From positions 64,388,030 through 64,452,029 of the forward strand of contig NC_056527.1 of assembly GCF_019175285.1 (NCBI RefSeq): DNA of 64,000 nt. The letters run 5' to 3'. The number at the start of each line of letters is the position of its first letter. Position 1 is the stretch's first letter. The translations under genes were made by a program, and so were the position numbers. The stretch comes from Sceloporus undulatus. Taxonomy: Eukaryota > Chordata > Lepidosauria > Squamata > Phrynosomatidae. A model generated the notes under the pieces. It worked only from the letters and a program-made list of their open reading frames with translations. It was not told the DNA's origin and searched no databases. Below, piece after piece: positions 32,480 to 43,725 of the stretch.

Positions 32480-32780
32480 ATATCCCCCGAGTGACGTCAC
32501 TGTCACTTGAAGTCGCCCCAGGGCACGCCCTATTCTCCAGAAGCTTTTCAATTTTCACCATAGAGTTTCCCAAAGGAGGAGGGGAAGGAGAGGCTCACAT
32601 CCGGCGGCGCAGGCGCATAAAACCTGGCCAGAGCGCCGAATCTCCAAAGCCGCGCCGCCTCATTCCATCCCTGAAGCCCCGCCTTCCTAGTTTCCGCCCT
32701 GGGGCGGAAGTGTGAGGCGCCTCTTAGGCCCCGCCCCGTTTCTGGTGTGGAAGGAGGCGGGGCTGGCGAGGTGACTGACT
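32480..32780 (+). promoter_or_regulatory. RALA: RALA CpG-island promoter
   Basis: GC- and CpG-rich, with no TATA box. Visible sites: a full palindromic CRE tgacgtca at 32,492-32,499, an NRF1-like gcgcaggcgc at 32,607-32,616, an ETS-like gcggaagtg at 32,704-32,712, and GC boxes at about 32,729-32,738 and 32,757-32,764. The position, 14 kb upstream of the first coding exon, fits the long first intron of vertebrate RALA genes. Confidence 0.75.
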
Positions 32781-33172
32781 GAGCGGCGGCGGGCGAGAGA
32801 GAGAGAGAGAAAGAGCCCCGCCATCCTCTCCTGCTGGAGCAGAAGGAGGAAAGCGAGGCGGGAAGGCGGGCCTCCAGGGCCTCTTCTCGCACACAGCCTT
32901 CCTTCCTGGGGACGCGCTCCGTTGGCTGCTTCCAGAGCCGGCAAAGGGCGTGCCCTGGTGAGCCTGAAGGGAAGGGATGCAGGAACCTTGGCTCCGCTTT
33001 GACTGCCTTCGGGGAAAGTGTGTCTCGAGTGGTGGCTTCTCTCTCTCTCTCTCTTCCACTGGAAGGCCCCTTTCCTCTGTCCCCCTCTTTCCTCCTCCTC
33101 TTCCTCCTGGCGGCGCTCCAAGGGCTCCCTTCCCCAGGAAGAAGAAGGCACCCAAAGGAGAGCAGGGAGGAG
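32765..33172 (+). other. RALA: Probable RALA non-coding exon 1 (5' UTR)
   Basis: This follows the GC boxes and ends at a good donor, agg|gttagt at 33,172/33,173. The coding exon at 46,694 has an in-frame 5' UTR piece starting at an acceptor (46,660), so an upstream untranslated exon is required. The transcription start is not determinable. Open frames here on either strand are GC-driven. Confidence 0.55.
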
Positions 33173-33247
33173 GTTAGTTAGCTGAGAACAAAGGGGGACT
33201 CGGGGCCCGGTCGGTGTCCTTTTGTCTTTGGGGGAGTTCTAAGGTTG

Positions 33248-33303
33248 TCCTCTGCACTGCGGGAATAATCCGGTTTGAAGCCGCTTTAACTGCCCTGCTC
33301 AGG
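33248..33303. repeat. Half of an M2-family MITE
   Basis: gcactgcgggaataatccgg then ttgaagccgctttaactgcc matches one end of the complete element at 42,672-42,883. Confidence 0.6.
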
Positions 33304-33307
33304 GAAT

Positions 33308-33503
33308 GGCCCCATACAGACGCGCCACAATAAAGCTGCTTGGGTCACTTTGGAGGAATGCTGTTTAAATGATGCATGGGTCCTAAGAGTCTTAAGAACT
33401 GGATCCTGGCTTTGGCTTGTCTTCCAGCCCCTTAGATGGCAGCATCTAAACAGCATACCTCCAAAGTGACCCCGAGCTTTTATTTGGCCTTTCGGTACGG
33501 GCC
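33308..33503. repeat. Palindromic MITE, family M1, copy 2
   Basis: Ends ggccccatacagac and the inverted ...tacgggcc, flanked on both sides by AAT. Both halves carry the aataaagctgcttgggtcac and gatgcatgggtcctaag blocks. Inserted just inside RALA intron 1. Confidence 0.75.
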
Positions 33504-33892
33504 AATATGTAGTTTATTGCGGCACAGAGCTCTCTCTAACTATTCTGTACTCAATTCTGCCTCATAGGTTCTGAGAGAGGATGCTAGCAGTAGCTTAAAA
33601 GGCCGCCTCTGAGAGAGAGATCTAATTTGGCATCTAAAGTGGAGACAGACGGGGTTCCTCTATCTTCTCCTTTCATTCTTTCAAATCCTGCTTTGTTTCG
33701 GCTGTTTCGCTCAAGCCAGAGCCATCCTGAAAGCAGAAGGTCTGGGAGCTAATGCAAGTCTTCCAAGTTTACGTGCATTTGAAAGATCTCTTGCCAAACT
33801 TCTTCCTGACAGACATTGAGAATGCCATTTCAAAATGTCAATATGGTTCTCTTATGATAAGGGAGTCAAGGACATTTCTAAAATGTCTTAGG
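33504..33892. other. RALA intron 1, unassigned
   Basis: No repeat recognised. CpG density is already low. Confidence 0.4.
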
Positions 33893-34121
33893 TGCCCAAA
33901 CAGACACGCAAAATAAAGTGCTGTTGGTCACTTTGGAGTATGCGGTTTAAATGATGACACGCATCTTAAAGGCCAGAAGCTGTGCCAAAGCTGCTCTACA
34001 GTCCTTAGTCCGGTGGGCTGGCTTGTGGTGTGGCTTCCAGCCTCTTAGGACACATGCATCATTTAAACAGCCTACCTCCAAAGTGACCAAAGCAGCTTTA
34101 TTTTGGCTGTTTGTTGGACCC
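33893..34121. repeat. Palindromic MITE, family M1, copy 3
   Basis: Ends ggtgcccaaacagac and ...tgttggaccc, with TTA on each side. Interior blocks as in the other M1 copies, but more diverged. Confidence 0.75.
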
Positions 34122-34756
34122 TTAAGTTAGTTAACTACAGTAGTTTTCATGATCTCCCCCCAAAAAAGTAACACATACTCAGAGCTAGGAGCGAGATACA
34201 GAGAGAGACGCTTCCTTCCTAACATTTAGACGCAGGCTTTCTGGGCAGAAACAAGTTTTAGGGGGACCAGTCTGAGAGGGGTGGGATGCTTCTTTCTGAT
34301 ATGACTGCTCTTTGAATATCAGAAGCATTTATCTTGTACGCAGGCATTTTCTTTTTATCAGTTTGTGACCATAAACATACAACTACATTTATATAATCAT
34401 CTCATGTTAACCATGAGAGATAATTGAGTTTGAGCATAATGATTTCTCAGTATCTGCTAAATGATATTTCATAGTTGGTTCGACAGCAATACGTATCAGT
34501 CGCTTTGGAATCTTTTATTTGCATACTGTCTTTTACCGCATATAACTACCGTATTACATCAACTTTTAGGCGTGTACTTCTTGCTGCCCGTTCTCAAAGG
34601 CATGGGAAAATAAAGGCTCTTTGCATGTTGGCCTGCAGTTGAATGGAGATGTATCCTGATGCATGTTCAATGGAGATGAGGGAGTTGGAATCCCAATTAC
34701 ATCATATAGGCTACAGGTTCCCTAGCCCAGTTCTGGGGTTATATGGTAGTGAGTAT
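34122..34756. other. RALA intron 1, unassigned
   Basis: No gene or clear repeat. Confidence 0.4.
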
Positions 34757-34986
34757 GGCCTGTTACAGACTTGCAAAAATAACGCGCTTGGGGTCTCTTT
34801 GGAGGTATGCTGCTAAATGATGCATGCATCCTAAGAATCCAGAAGCTGCACCAAAGCTGCACTCCAGTGCTTAGGAATGGAGTGTGGCTTTTGGTGCCCT
34901 CCAGACTCTTAGAACCCATGCATCATTAAATAGCATACCTCCAAAGAGACCCCAAGCAGCTTTATTTTGGCAGTCTGTAACAGGCC
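34757..34986. repeat. Palindromic MITE, family M1, copy 4
   Basis: Ends ggcctgttacagac and ...gtctgtaacaggcc, with TAT on each side. A well-preserved palindrome. Confidence 0.85.
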
Positions 34987-35194
34987 TATGATATGCAAAA
35001 ATGACCATTTTATGTCACTGTCTTCTGCATGTCAGATACTGGTCTTAGATCTGACTTTATGTTCTGTATAGTCCAGAGGGGATCTAAGAATGAACTGGTT
35101 TTGAGGATTTTTACAACCCTGCAGCGAACAAATGGATGTATTAATATGTGGTGTTCAGGTCGTTGAGATTCTCAATTTCCCAGCAGACAGGGTC

Positions 35195-36060
35195 CAACCT
35201 CCTGATTCTGGTTAGCTCCTCCTATTCACTCCTGTAGGCAGGGACAATACCAAAGACCAACCCCTGATAGGGAGGAGCTAGCCCCCCTGAGCCCAGTTCC
35301 TGCCACGCTCCAGCAGGTTGTGTCTCTCTCGAGCCAGCAAGGTTTTTCCTTTCTCCAAAGCGGTTTAGAGTTTTCTTGGCCTCCCTTCTTCTCCTCTCTC
35401 TGCCTTTCCCCCTTCTTTGGTGGTGGCTATGGCAGAGGACCCCAAGAGCACTGGCTAGGGTCATCCTTAGCTCGCTTCCCTAGCTAGAGGGTCTGCCAGC
35501 TCAACGGAAGGAGCGCTGCAAGGGAGACCCATGGGAGTGTGTGCTGTTGCTTGCAGCTTCTTCACACGGTCACTCCAGTCCTTTTCTTCTTCTCTCGTTT
35601 CTCTTGCTGCTGCTTGAAGCATGAAGAAGACTTAATATGGCAAGGGCTCCCAGGATTGAGAAAGTCTTGGCTTTGCCCTGACTCTCCCGCTCCTCCAAGC
35701 TGCCCCCCCTTTCATGGTGGGAGCACAGGAGATTTCTGCAAACAGCACTGTTTCCAGTATGTTGGTTATTATATAATTCCAGTGATCTGATTCTTTCCTC
35801 ACTTTTTCTCACAGCCCTGGCATTCTTAATAAGGAGACTCAGATGAACTCTCTCATACATTAAAAGCATGTGTGGCAGAACTGCATTGACTAGTTTGGCC
35901 CTACGTAATTTGACAATAATGAGGAAAGGTCCTGCTTCAACAACAATGTATATAAGCCAGATTGTTCCATACAAGGACCAAAAGGAGCACTCTGTATGTA
36001 GATATCAATATATGTCAGCAAATATCAGGCTTCTTTGCCCTTCCTGCTGAATATGTTTGG
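35195..36060. other. Unclassified GC-richer block in RALA intron 1
   Basis: A 35,215-35,285 piece is weakly palindromic (ttagctcctcct against aggaggagctagc). The string gtttccagtatgttggttat at 35,750-35,769 recurs at 37,660-37,679 as a near copy, so part of the block is repetitive. A minus-strand frame of 134 codons (35,570-35,974) has no recognisable domain. The class is unknown. Confidence 0.35.
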
Positions 36061-36147
36061 AGATACCTCCTGCAGCCCTCTTATGAGTAGGAGGCATCTT
36101 TGAGTTCTCCTGATATGAAACAATCTTTCATCACAATTGTGGACAGG

Positions 36148-36272
36148 TATGGACAGCTATGTAGTACTTTGAGTGTTGGACTACAACTCTGGAGACCCAA
36201 CACCTTGATAGGTTTACCTTAAGGATGCCATAGGTTGGAAACAACTTGAAGGCACACAACAACAACAATGGA
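36148..36272 (+). mobile_element. Sauria SINE, internally shortened
   Basis: Reads agctatgtagtactttgagt and gttggactacaactctggag, then jumps to ttgataggtttaccttaagg and the tail gaaggcacacaacaacaac. The middle is deleted. Confidence 0.75.
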
Positions 36273-37117
36273 CAACTATGAAAGATTCCCAGTCTTTCTT
36301 TGCTCATAAACCATCAACGTATTGGATGAAGTACTGGAACTCTTGGGTTGGGGAAGCAAGTACATACATGTGCTTTTCCATAGGACAGTGTTCCATGTTA
36401 TTGTTGGAGGCCTGTGATTTTAACTTTGCGAAGTGTTGGTGAGCTGTCTTTAGCTATGTGGGTACTGTATACAGATTCAGCCAAAGCACTGCCTGAAATT
36501 ATGACTTGTTAATTAGTCACTACTTTTTCTAGAAAGAGAACATGTAGAAAGAGCTGTAGCTGGAAAAGACTTGGCCCAAAGCCATATTCTGACTTCATCT
36601 TTAAGCTGTCATTTGAAATAGCCACGGCCCTGTCAACAAGAATCATGAACCTCATTTCTCTACCTCTTCTACAGAGTCATAATAGAAATACCAGATATTC
36701 CTGGTGTTAAATAGCTGGCAGTCAGAAATCCTTTCTGATCTACTGCAAACTACCCAGAGATTTACCAGTAAATCAGTCTTCCTTTTGCCTGTCTGTTTTA
36801 GACAGTTGGTAGCAATGTAACTTCCTATCAGAGTTACGAGGTAAGGATGGAAGAATGATTTCTACAGTCATTTGCTAGTGATGTTAAATATACATTAAAC
36901 AGAGTTTCTTAAACCTATCTGATGATTTGATACATGTTTCCTATTTACTCTCACCGTATGCTAATTTATACTGGGCCTTGGATGTTTGTGAAATAAAGTA
37001 TTTTAATAAAATTAATAACTAAACTTTTCACTGTATCTGCTGCCATCAGCATGACAAAGTTGTTTTGATCTTATTACTTACTTACTAATTACTTACTAAT
37101 TACTTGCTAATTAGCTT
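36273..37117. other. RALA intron 1, unassigned
   Basis: AT-rich, no repeat recognised. Confidence 0.4.
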
Positions 37118-37168
37118 ACTTGCTGTTCACCGCTATGATCTTTGGAATAGCGGTATATAAATAAAACA

Positions 37169-37202
<34 letters not shown>
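37118..37202 (+). mobile_element. L2 3' tail with (ATT)n
   Basis: caccgctatgatctttggaa then tagcggtatataaataaaac and (att)n. Only the 3' tip of the LINE. Confidence 0.75.
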
Positions 37203-37203
<1 letters not shown>

Positions 37204-37797
37204 GTGTAATCTGAATTTAGATTTCTTGTGGCAGCGCAGAGGCAAAGAATGCGTATAATACTATGATTTGCCTGGTAAATATATATTTTTTAATTTATAC
37301 ATATTAGTATCTGTCTTTCTCAGTACTTATGTGACTTTTAGACTGTTACGGACAATCCTGAGATTACCTATCTATCTGTAATCCTACTTGCAGCTTCTTA
37401 ATTTTCTATTATTGTAGTCTGCCGGGTTTCATTAAGCTTCAAGACTATTGTCTGTATTTTGATCACAGCAACGATGTGTGATCAGGTTAATATGGCAAAG
37501 AATATAGACCTTGTAGCAAACAATGCTGCACTCTGGGTGCACCAAAGAATGGTGAGTTTTATGGAAACATAAAAATTTATAGTGCCCTAAATGGAGCATG
37601 ATCTGATTTAGCATGTTTAAAACTTTTTGTTGTTCCAATAACTCGTAAACATTTGTGTTTCCAGTATGTTAGTTATTATAATTCCAGTACTTGGACATGG
37701 CTTTGGACATTTCTTCATCCCATCCCAAGCCTTGCCATCCTTACAGGGAATCTGTGTTCTTCTCTTGTAAATCTAAAACACATTGGTAGATCACATA

Positions 37798-38033
37798 GGC
37801 CTGTTACAGACTGCCAAAATAAAGCTGCTTCGGGTCTCTTTGGAGTTATGCTATTTAAATGATGCATGGGTCCTAAGAGTCTGGAGGTCGTGCCAAAGCC
37901 ACACTCCATTCCTAAGCACTGGAGGGCAGCTTTGGTGCAGCTTCCGGATTCTTAGGATGCATGCATCATTGAAACAGCATACGTACCTCCAAAGAGACCC
38001 AAAGCAGCTTTATTTTGGCAGTCTGTAACAGGC
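37798..38033. repeat. Palindromic MITE, family M1, copy 5
   Basis: Ends ggcctgttacagac and ...gtctgtaacaggc, flanked by ATA on both sides. Nearly perfect fold-back. Confidence 0.85.
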
Positions 38034-38916
38034 ATAGAATATTAACTGACGAGTCAGTGTAGTATCAACATTAAAGACTGACAAGGTTGTTAGTAAGGAT
38101 GAAACCTTCAATAAAACATGTTCTCACACACATGTTTTAGCAATAAATCACCTGAAAAACAAGTATTTTAACAGCTAGAGCATTCTTAATCTGAGTTCTG
38201 TTTCAAGTCTTGCTGACAAAATTGGCAAGCTTCCTTAAGGATACATTAGCATCCATTCATGTTTACCAATGAATTTTATGAAATGGGTTTTTTTGTTTAT
38301 GGGGTTTTTTTTACAAATAGATTTGTGTATATGTGTGGGAAAGTTAGACACTTACATTTTTCCAAGAGATTCCCCATTTTGGAGAAAAAAATCAGGCTCT
38401 TAATCACTGTGCACCAGGGTTCACTATAGCAAACAAAGTATAAAGAAAGACATCCAGAGCACATGTGCCAAGAAGTTTTTTCTTGGTGGAAGTTCTTGAG
38501 CATTTTTGGATGGACTTTGATTCATCACATCTTGACTGCAGGATAATTTATTGAAGAGTGGGATATAGATGATCATTTTTAAACAAATGAAGTAGCTCAT
38601 AGGTTGTGAACTTTGAAGCATTAATAAAGAACCTGCCTGGATGAGGTATATTCCTGTCTCTGGTGGCAATATCTATTCCAGAATGCCAGGCAGTCTGCAG
38701 CTGTAGGATATGAAGGGGCCAGGCCTCTTTGGCCCAACAAGTGAGAACATAACAAGAAAGCTACTATAGGCACCTCTGGCTATGCTTTCTTTATTTCAAC
38801 AGGCTTTTTTTGTAAAGGGGGTGAACGTTTAATAGTGTGTTGTACTGCTTATTATATTGCATTTTATTATTTTTAGTAGTATGTTTTACATTTTGCCTAT
38901 ATTTTTAAGTCTCCTT
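38034..38916. other. RALA intron 1, unassigned
   Basis: No gene or repeat recognised. Confidence 0.4.
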
Positions 38917-39149
38917 GGCCTGTTACAGACAGCCAAAATAAAGCTGCTTCGAGTCACAGTGGAGGTATGGTGTTTCAATGATGCATGCGTCCTAAGAGTC
39001 CAGAAGCCACACCAAAGCCACACTCCAGTCCTTAGGGCTGGAGCATGGCTTTGGTGCGACTTCTGGACTCTTAGGACGCATGCATCATTGAAACACCAAA
39101 CCTCCACTGTGACTCGAAGCAGCTTTATTTTGGCTGTCTGTAACAAGCC
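38917..39149. repeat. Palindromic MITE, family M1, copy 6
   Basis: Ends ggcctgttacagacagcc and the inverse ...ggctgtctgtaacaagcc. The two halves are almost identical in inverse; this is the most symmetrical copy. Confidence 0.85.
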
Positions 39150-39376
39150 TTTGACTCTCATTTTTGGGGAGAGATGCAAGATGATGGTGGTGGTGATAAC
39201 AATGGTGATTCATACCAATTTGGACACTTTTCCAACAGGCATACAAAGCACAGTTCAATTCTTTATGGCTTGCAGGCATGCAAGGCTGAACCTTATTCTG
39301 TGCATTGTATTTTTTGTCTCAGTGCCTTTGAGTACCCCATTATGTGAAATAACTGATCAAAGTTAGAATCTTACAA

Positions 39377-39485
39377 GGCTTATGTACATTTCATCAGCTT
39401 TAATACTACAGATTGGTAGCATCCGTGGTCTGTGTCCAGCCCCTAGGCATGTCTAGTATTAAAGCTGATAAAATGTATATAAGCC
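39377..39485. repeat. Short hairpin, 32-bp arms
   Basis: Bases 39,377-39,408 match the reverse complement of 39,454-39,485 at 30 of 32 positions, with a 45-base loop. The outer ends are ggcttatgtac / gtatataagcc. Confidence 0.8.
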
Positions 39486-40974
39486 AGTGATTCTATATTA
39501 CTGAAATACTACATTTTCTTTAGCAATTATATTTTTTATGCAGTGTTTTTGTAGAAAAATCTTAATTTCAGGGTTCTGTTTTATTTTAATATACTTGGCT
39601 GATAAATAAAATATGGATTATTGAAACTGAAACATTATCTTCCATCTCCTGGAAGAAAATAAGTACTTTTAAAAGAAGTCTTTAGCAACATCTTGTATTT
39701 TATTTCAGACCACCCTGCATTATCAGTTCTGTTAATGATCTTTTAATTTGACATTTAGAATCACTTTTCTATGGAGGTTACAGCTAAGAAGCCATAAGAT
39801 CAATAGATGGCAGAGCATGTAAAAATATACGCTAGCCCTCTAACAATTAGTTCTATCGATAGCAGTGTGTCCTCATTTATGAACTGTTCTTGCATTACAT
39901 GACTCAGGTTGGATCATTTTACATGATTAGTAAGTGATCTCTTGGAGAGAGTTTGCTTCATTTTGGCTAGTTCTTCCACCAAGAGTAGGCAGAAGGCAGA
40001 TTTGGGATCTACAAGTTGATGTTGGGAGGACTTCTAGTACATCTGCAAGGATTTGTAACTGCTGGTTAAAAATAACCATAAGTGGATTTTCCTCTTCTAA
40101 ATTAGTCTATTGAAAAGAAGAAATGAAGCAGGGAAAGAACCAAGAGTGGTTGTTTTGTTTGGGGTAAAAGAATGCAAGCTTGGTTTTGATATTGAAAAGG
40201 GATTCCTGGTTTGAAGCATGTGTTCAGAAGTAGCATTCTGTTGTCTAATGCTTCCAGGTACAGTATATGTCTTTGGGCATTGCTTTGCATCTGGCAACAG
40301 TTGGTAGTCTTGGAAGTTTTAAACAAACAAAACAGATACCAGAAGACTGGAGTTAGCCCAACATTCTCTTGCACAATATGGCCTCATGTCCCCAAATGCC
40401 TTATACTGCAGAAGAAGCAGCTAGCTAAGAATACAGCATTGGCATTAATTATGGTACTCTATTGATGATGACAGTTCTTTCCATTACTTGCATTGGTAAT
40501 GACTCCTTTAGATATATTCCTGTTAATCTTCATGGAGCAGCGGCTATACTGTATATGTTTTGAGGCTGTTCACACTTTCTGGGTCATAAATGTGGGTTTT
40601 AAACCTTACGAATAACACACCTAGATGGTCGCAGTTCACTAATCCAGACGTATTCACTTGTGTAAGGTAAGTATGACTCAACTAATCTTCTAAACAGTAT
40701 TTTATCTTTTGTAACCACAGCACAGAAGTAAGTTGGTAATATGTTCAGCAAACTTTTTAAATGTTTAGCATTTACCAGTGTAAGCTGTGTCTTCATGAAT
40801 TACTTTTAACTGCACACTGCCTATTCTTGCCGTAGCCAGGGTTTGTCCACATTGAAAGGATGGTGATCATTCATGTATCGGGATTATATACTTGATTTCT
40901 TTTTGGTCTGTGGGACAGTTTGTAAGGAAAAACCCTCAGATGACAGCATTGTATTCTGAAAAAGCACCCAAATG
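39486..40974. other. RALA intron 1, unassigned
   Basis: Open frames near 40,097-40,465 exist on both strands without motifs. No gene called. Confidence 0.4.
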
Positions 40975-41525
40975 CCTATCATAGTGCCACTGTATTCTGC
41001 TTTGGTCAGGCCCCACCTGGAATATTGTGTCCAGTTCTAGGCACCACAATTCAAAAAGGACATTGAAAACTGGAGCATGTCCAAAGCAGGGCGATCAAAA
41101 TGGTGAAGGGTCTGGAAACTATGCCCTATGAGGAACACCTTAGGGAGCTGGGGATATTTAGCCTGGAGAAGAGAAGGTTAAGAGGTGACATTATAGCCCT
41201 GTTTAAATACTTGAAGGAATGTCTTATTGAGGAGGAAGCAAGCTTGTTTTCTGCTGCTCCAGAGAATAGGACCCAGAACAATGGATGCAAGCTACAGGAA
41301 AAGAGATTCCACCTCAACATTAGGAGGAACTTCCTGACAGTAAGGGCTGTTTGACAGTGGAACACACTTCCTCTGAGAGTGATGGAGTCTTCCTCCTTGG
41401 AGGTCTTCAAACAGACTAGAGGATGGATGGCCATCTGTTGGGTATGCTTTGAGAGTTCCTGCATGGCAAGGGGTTGGACTGGATGGCCATTATGGTCTCT
41501 TCCAACTCTTATGATTCTGTGTGAT
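40975..41525 (+). mobile_element. CR1 LINE 3' fragment
   Basis: The plus strand encodes [21 protein letters not shown], then N-G-C-K-L-Q-E-K-R-F, and ends near gttggactggatggccat and atgattctgtg. It provides the empty-site comparison for the Tigger insertion at 12,001. Confidence 0.88.
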
Positions 41526-42224
41526 GCCTGATAATAGACCTGGCTTTGCATACTTTGCTTGTTCTTTTAAATCATAGTTCTCTATCAAGTAAAGTTATAT
41601 TCAGGCAAAATTGCATGCATGTTTTGTCTTATTTAGTTTTTTGTTCCATTTGCAAAGGGCTAAGGAAATATTTAAGGCAAAAAACCTTTCAATTTGAACA
41701 CTTACTCGGCTGCCTCTTTGATTTGTGAGATACTGTCAGTCTTGCCCATTCATTTCTGTACAATATTATTTATAGGGACTATAAATTTGGTGTCCCAAAA
41801 CAAAGTCTCAGATTCTCAGACAGTTAAATCCTCTGGTCAGCATTACTTCAGTTCTACCAAAAGTACACAGCTGACAGCATTTTTCAAGTCAGTTTTTTTA
41901 TCGTGTCATTTATTGTTATGCTTAGTTCTAATTTCTATGTTTGTTATTGAGTTGCATTCCCTAATTATATCTTCTGAGATTGGGGAGCTTTTAAAAACTC
42001 AAAGTTTTAAACATTTGCAATACTTAGATGCCGGTGGTTTGAAAATATCACTTACAAATGGCTGTGCACATCAGTTCATACAAATGCTTCAAATTGTTGA
42101 TTTGTCATCAATAATTCAGTAACCATTATGTACTTATTCAAAGGTCTTTTGTGAGGTGAGCATTCCAAATGAGCAGGAAACATGTAACCAGGCAAGTGTG
42201 TAAAAACATTAGTAATTTTATGTC
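41526..42224. other. RALA intron 1, unassigned
   Basis: A 142-codon plus-strand frame at 41,694-42,122 is AT-rich, lacks motifs and lies inside the intron, so it is taken as chance. Confidence 0.4.
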
Positions 42225-43130
42225 CTGCATGGCCCTTGTGCCCCTTTAATTAATACCTATCTCCCTATTAAAGGCTCACGATGGCTCTCAATTTGAAATA
42301 AAACAAAATCCAGATAAAACATTTGATATTGCACTTGTTAAAAACAATCATATTAAAAACATTAATTTGAAACAGTGTTTAAAAGGCAGTTAAAATATTA
42401 TAATACAGTAGAGATAAAAAAACAAATAACATCTGTCCACAGCATACAGTTAAGATATAAAGCCCTGTGTAGACAGAAAAGCTTTGCCTCAAGGCAGAAA
42501 GAGAGCAGAGCAGAGGCCACCCTAGCTTTCTGTGCAAGGGAATCCCACTGTCTGAGAGCAGCCACCCAAAAAGCTCTGTCACACGTCCCTACCAAATGAG
42601 CAAATGTTGGTGGTAGTAAGTGAAAGCCCTTCCCAAGGATACTAACTCAGGCAGACTCATATTGAAAGATAGGTCCAAAACACATTGCAGAAATAATCCA
42701 GTTTGAGACTGCTTTGACTCTGTACTGTGGAATCCCAGGAATTGTAGTTTATTATGGCGCCAGAGCTCTTTGACAGTGAAGGTCAAATGTCTCACAAAAC
42801 TACAGTTCCCAGAATTCCATAGCATTGAGCCAGGCAGTTAAAGTGGTCTCAAACTGGATTATTTCTGCAGTGTGTTTTGGACCATAGTCTTTCAGATAAT
42901 CTGGATTCAAGCAGTGTGGGGTTTCATACATCATAACAAACACTTCAGATTGCACCTGGAAGCTAACTGGTAGCTAATGAAAATGTTTCAACAGGGGAGG
43001 TATCTATAACCCTGTAACCAGCCCCAGTCAGCATTTTGAGCTGCAGCAATTTCCAAACAGTTTCCAAAGGCATCCTGAGATAGAGTGCAACCAGCGTCAT
43101 CAACCCACTTAAAACAATGACCTCTTAAAA
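42225..43130 (-). mobile_element. L2-clade LINE 3' fragment, split by a MITE
   Basis: The minus strand resembles the L2 RT C-terminus and 3' region seen at 29.2-29.6 kb and 54.9-55.1 kb (on the plus strand: ggtttcatacatcataacaa and gcacctggaagctaactggt). The M2 MITE at 42,672-42,883 interrupts it. Confidence 0.65.
42672..42883. repeat. Palindromic MITE, family M2, complete
   Basis: Ends ggtccaaaacacattgcaga and the inverse tctgcagtgtgttttggacc, flanked by ATA on each side. It carries no coding content. Ends and 3-bp A/T target duplication suggest a PIF/Harbinger-type element, by inference. Confidence 0.8.
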
Positions 43131-43367
43131 ACATCTTCCATACTTTCATATGTTCTTCATTTTATTGAGGTATATTAATAAACAACCTGCCTAATAAATT
43201 TTAACTACTTAACTTTATTTCTTGACCGATTTGATGCCTGAAAGTTTTAATTAAAACAACAGGTTTCTAATTGAGCTATATACTTTATAAACAATTTTTA
43301 TAGCCAAAATACATAGTGTAGATCTGAGTTTGAGTGCTGTCTTTTTCAATAAATAGGTAGCTATGTG

Positions 43368-43590
43368 TCTTGTTGCCTCTTAATTTATGGTAACCTCATG
43401 AATTTCGTAGGGTTTCCTTAGGCAAGCAATACTGAAAGGTGGTTTTGCCAGTTCTTTTCTCTGAAATATAGCCTACAGCATCTGGTATTGTTGGTGGTAT
43501 CCCATCCAAGTACTAACCAAAGCTGACCCTTCTTAGTTTCCAAGTTCAGATGGGATCTGGTATTTTTAGGGTGCTAAGGTATGATGTCCC
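43368..43590 (-). mobile_element. 5S-rRNA-derived SINE
   Basis: On the minus strand the head reads ccagatcccatctgaacttg, then gaaactaagaagggtcagct and ggttagtacttggatggga. This is 5S rRNA with its internal promoter. Then come a body (aggctatatttcagagaaaa) and a tail resembling the Sauria/BovB tail. Nearly full length. Confidence 0.8.
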
Positions 43591-43604
43591 AATCCCTGTC
43601 TAAA

Positions 43605-43725
43605 CCAGGGATGAAAATGTTGCAGTTCTCTAGATGTTGAACTACCTCTCTCAGGACTCCTTGCTGTTTCCACTTCTGGACAACTGGAACTTGGGGTCCA
43701 GTGACATTTGGAGGCTTCCATGATT
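43605..43725. repeat. MITE family M5 remnant
   Basis: ttctctagatgttgaactac and the inverted side (ggaacttggggtccagtgac) are diverged versions of the M5 ends. Confidence 0.4.

Noticed and set aside
32548-33181. Open frames of 60-154 codons on both strands at the RALA CpG island
   Set aside because: GC-rich DNA has few stops. The position fits a promoter and 5' UTR, and the frames show no domain.
35195-35520. Possible LTR-type element
   Set aside because: No paired direct repeats, primer-binding site or coding parts were found. The block is better left unclassified.
35570-35974. 134-codon minus-strand frame, considered as an element gene
   Set aside because: No recognisable RT, integrase, transposase or capsid motif. 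Only a 20-base string is shared with 37,660, too little to name an element.
41694-42122. 142-codon plus-strand frame in RALA intron 1
   Set aside because: AT-rich hydrophobic sequence, no motif, no splice partners.
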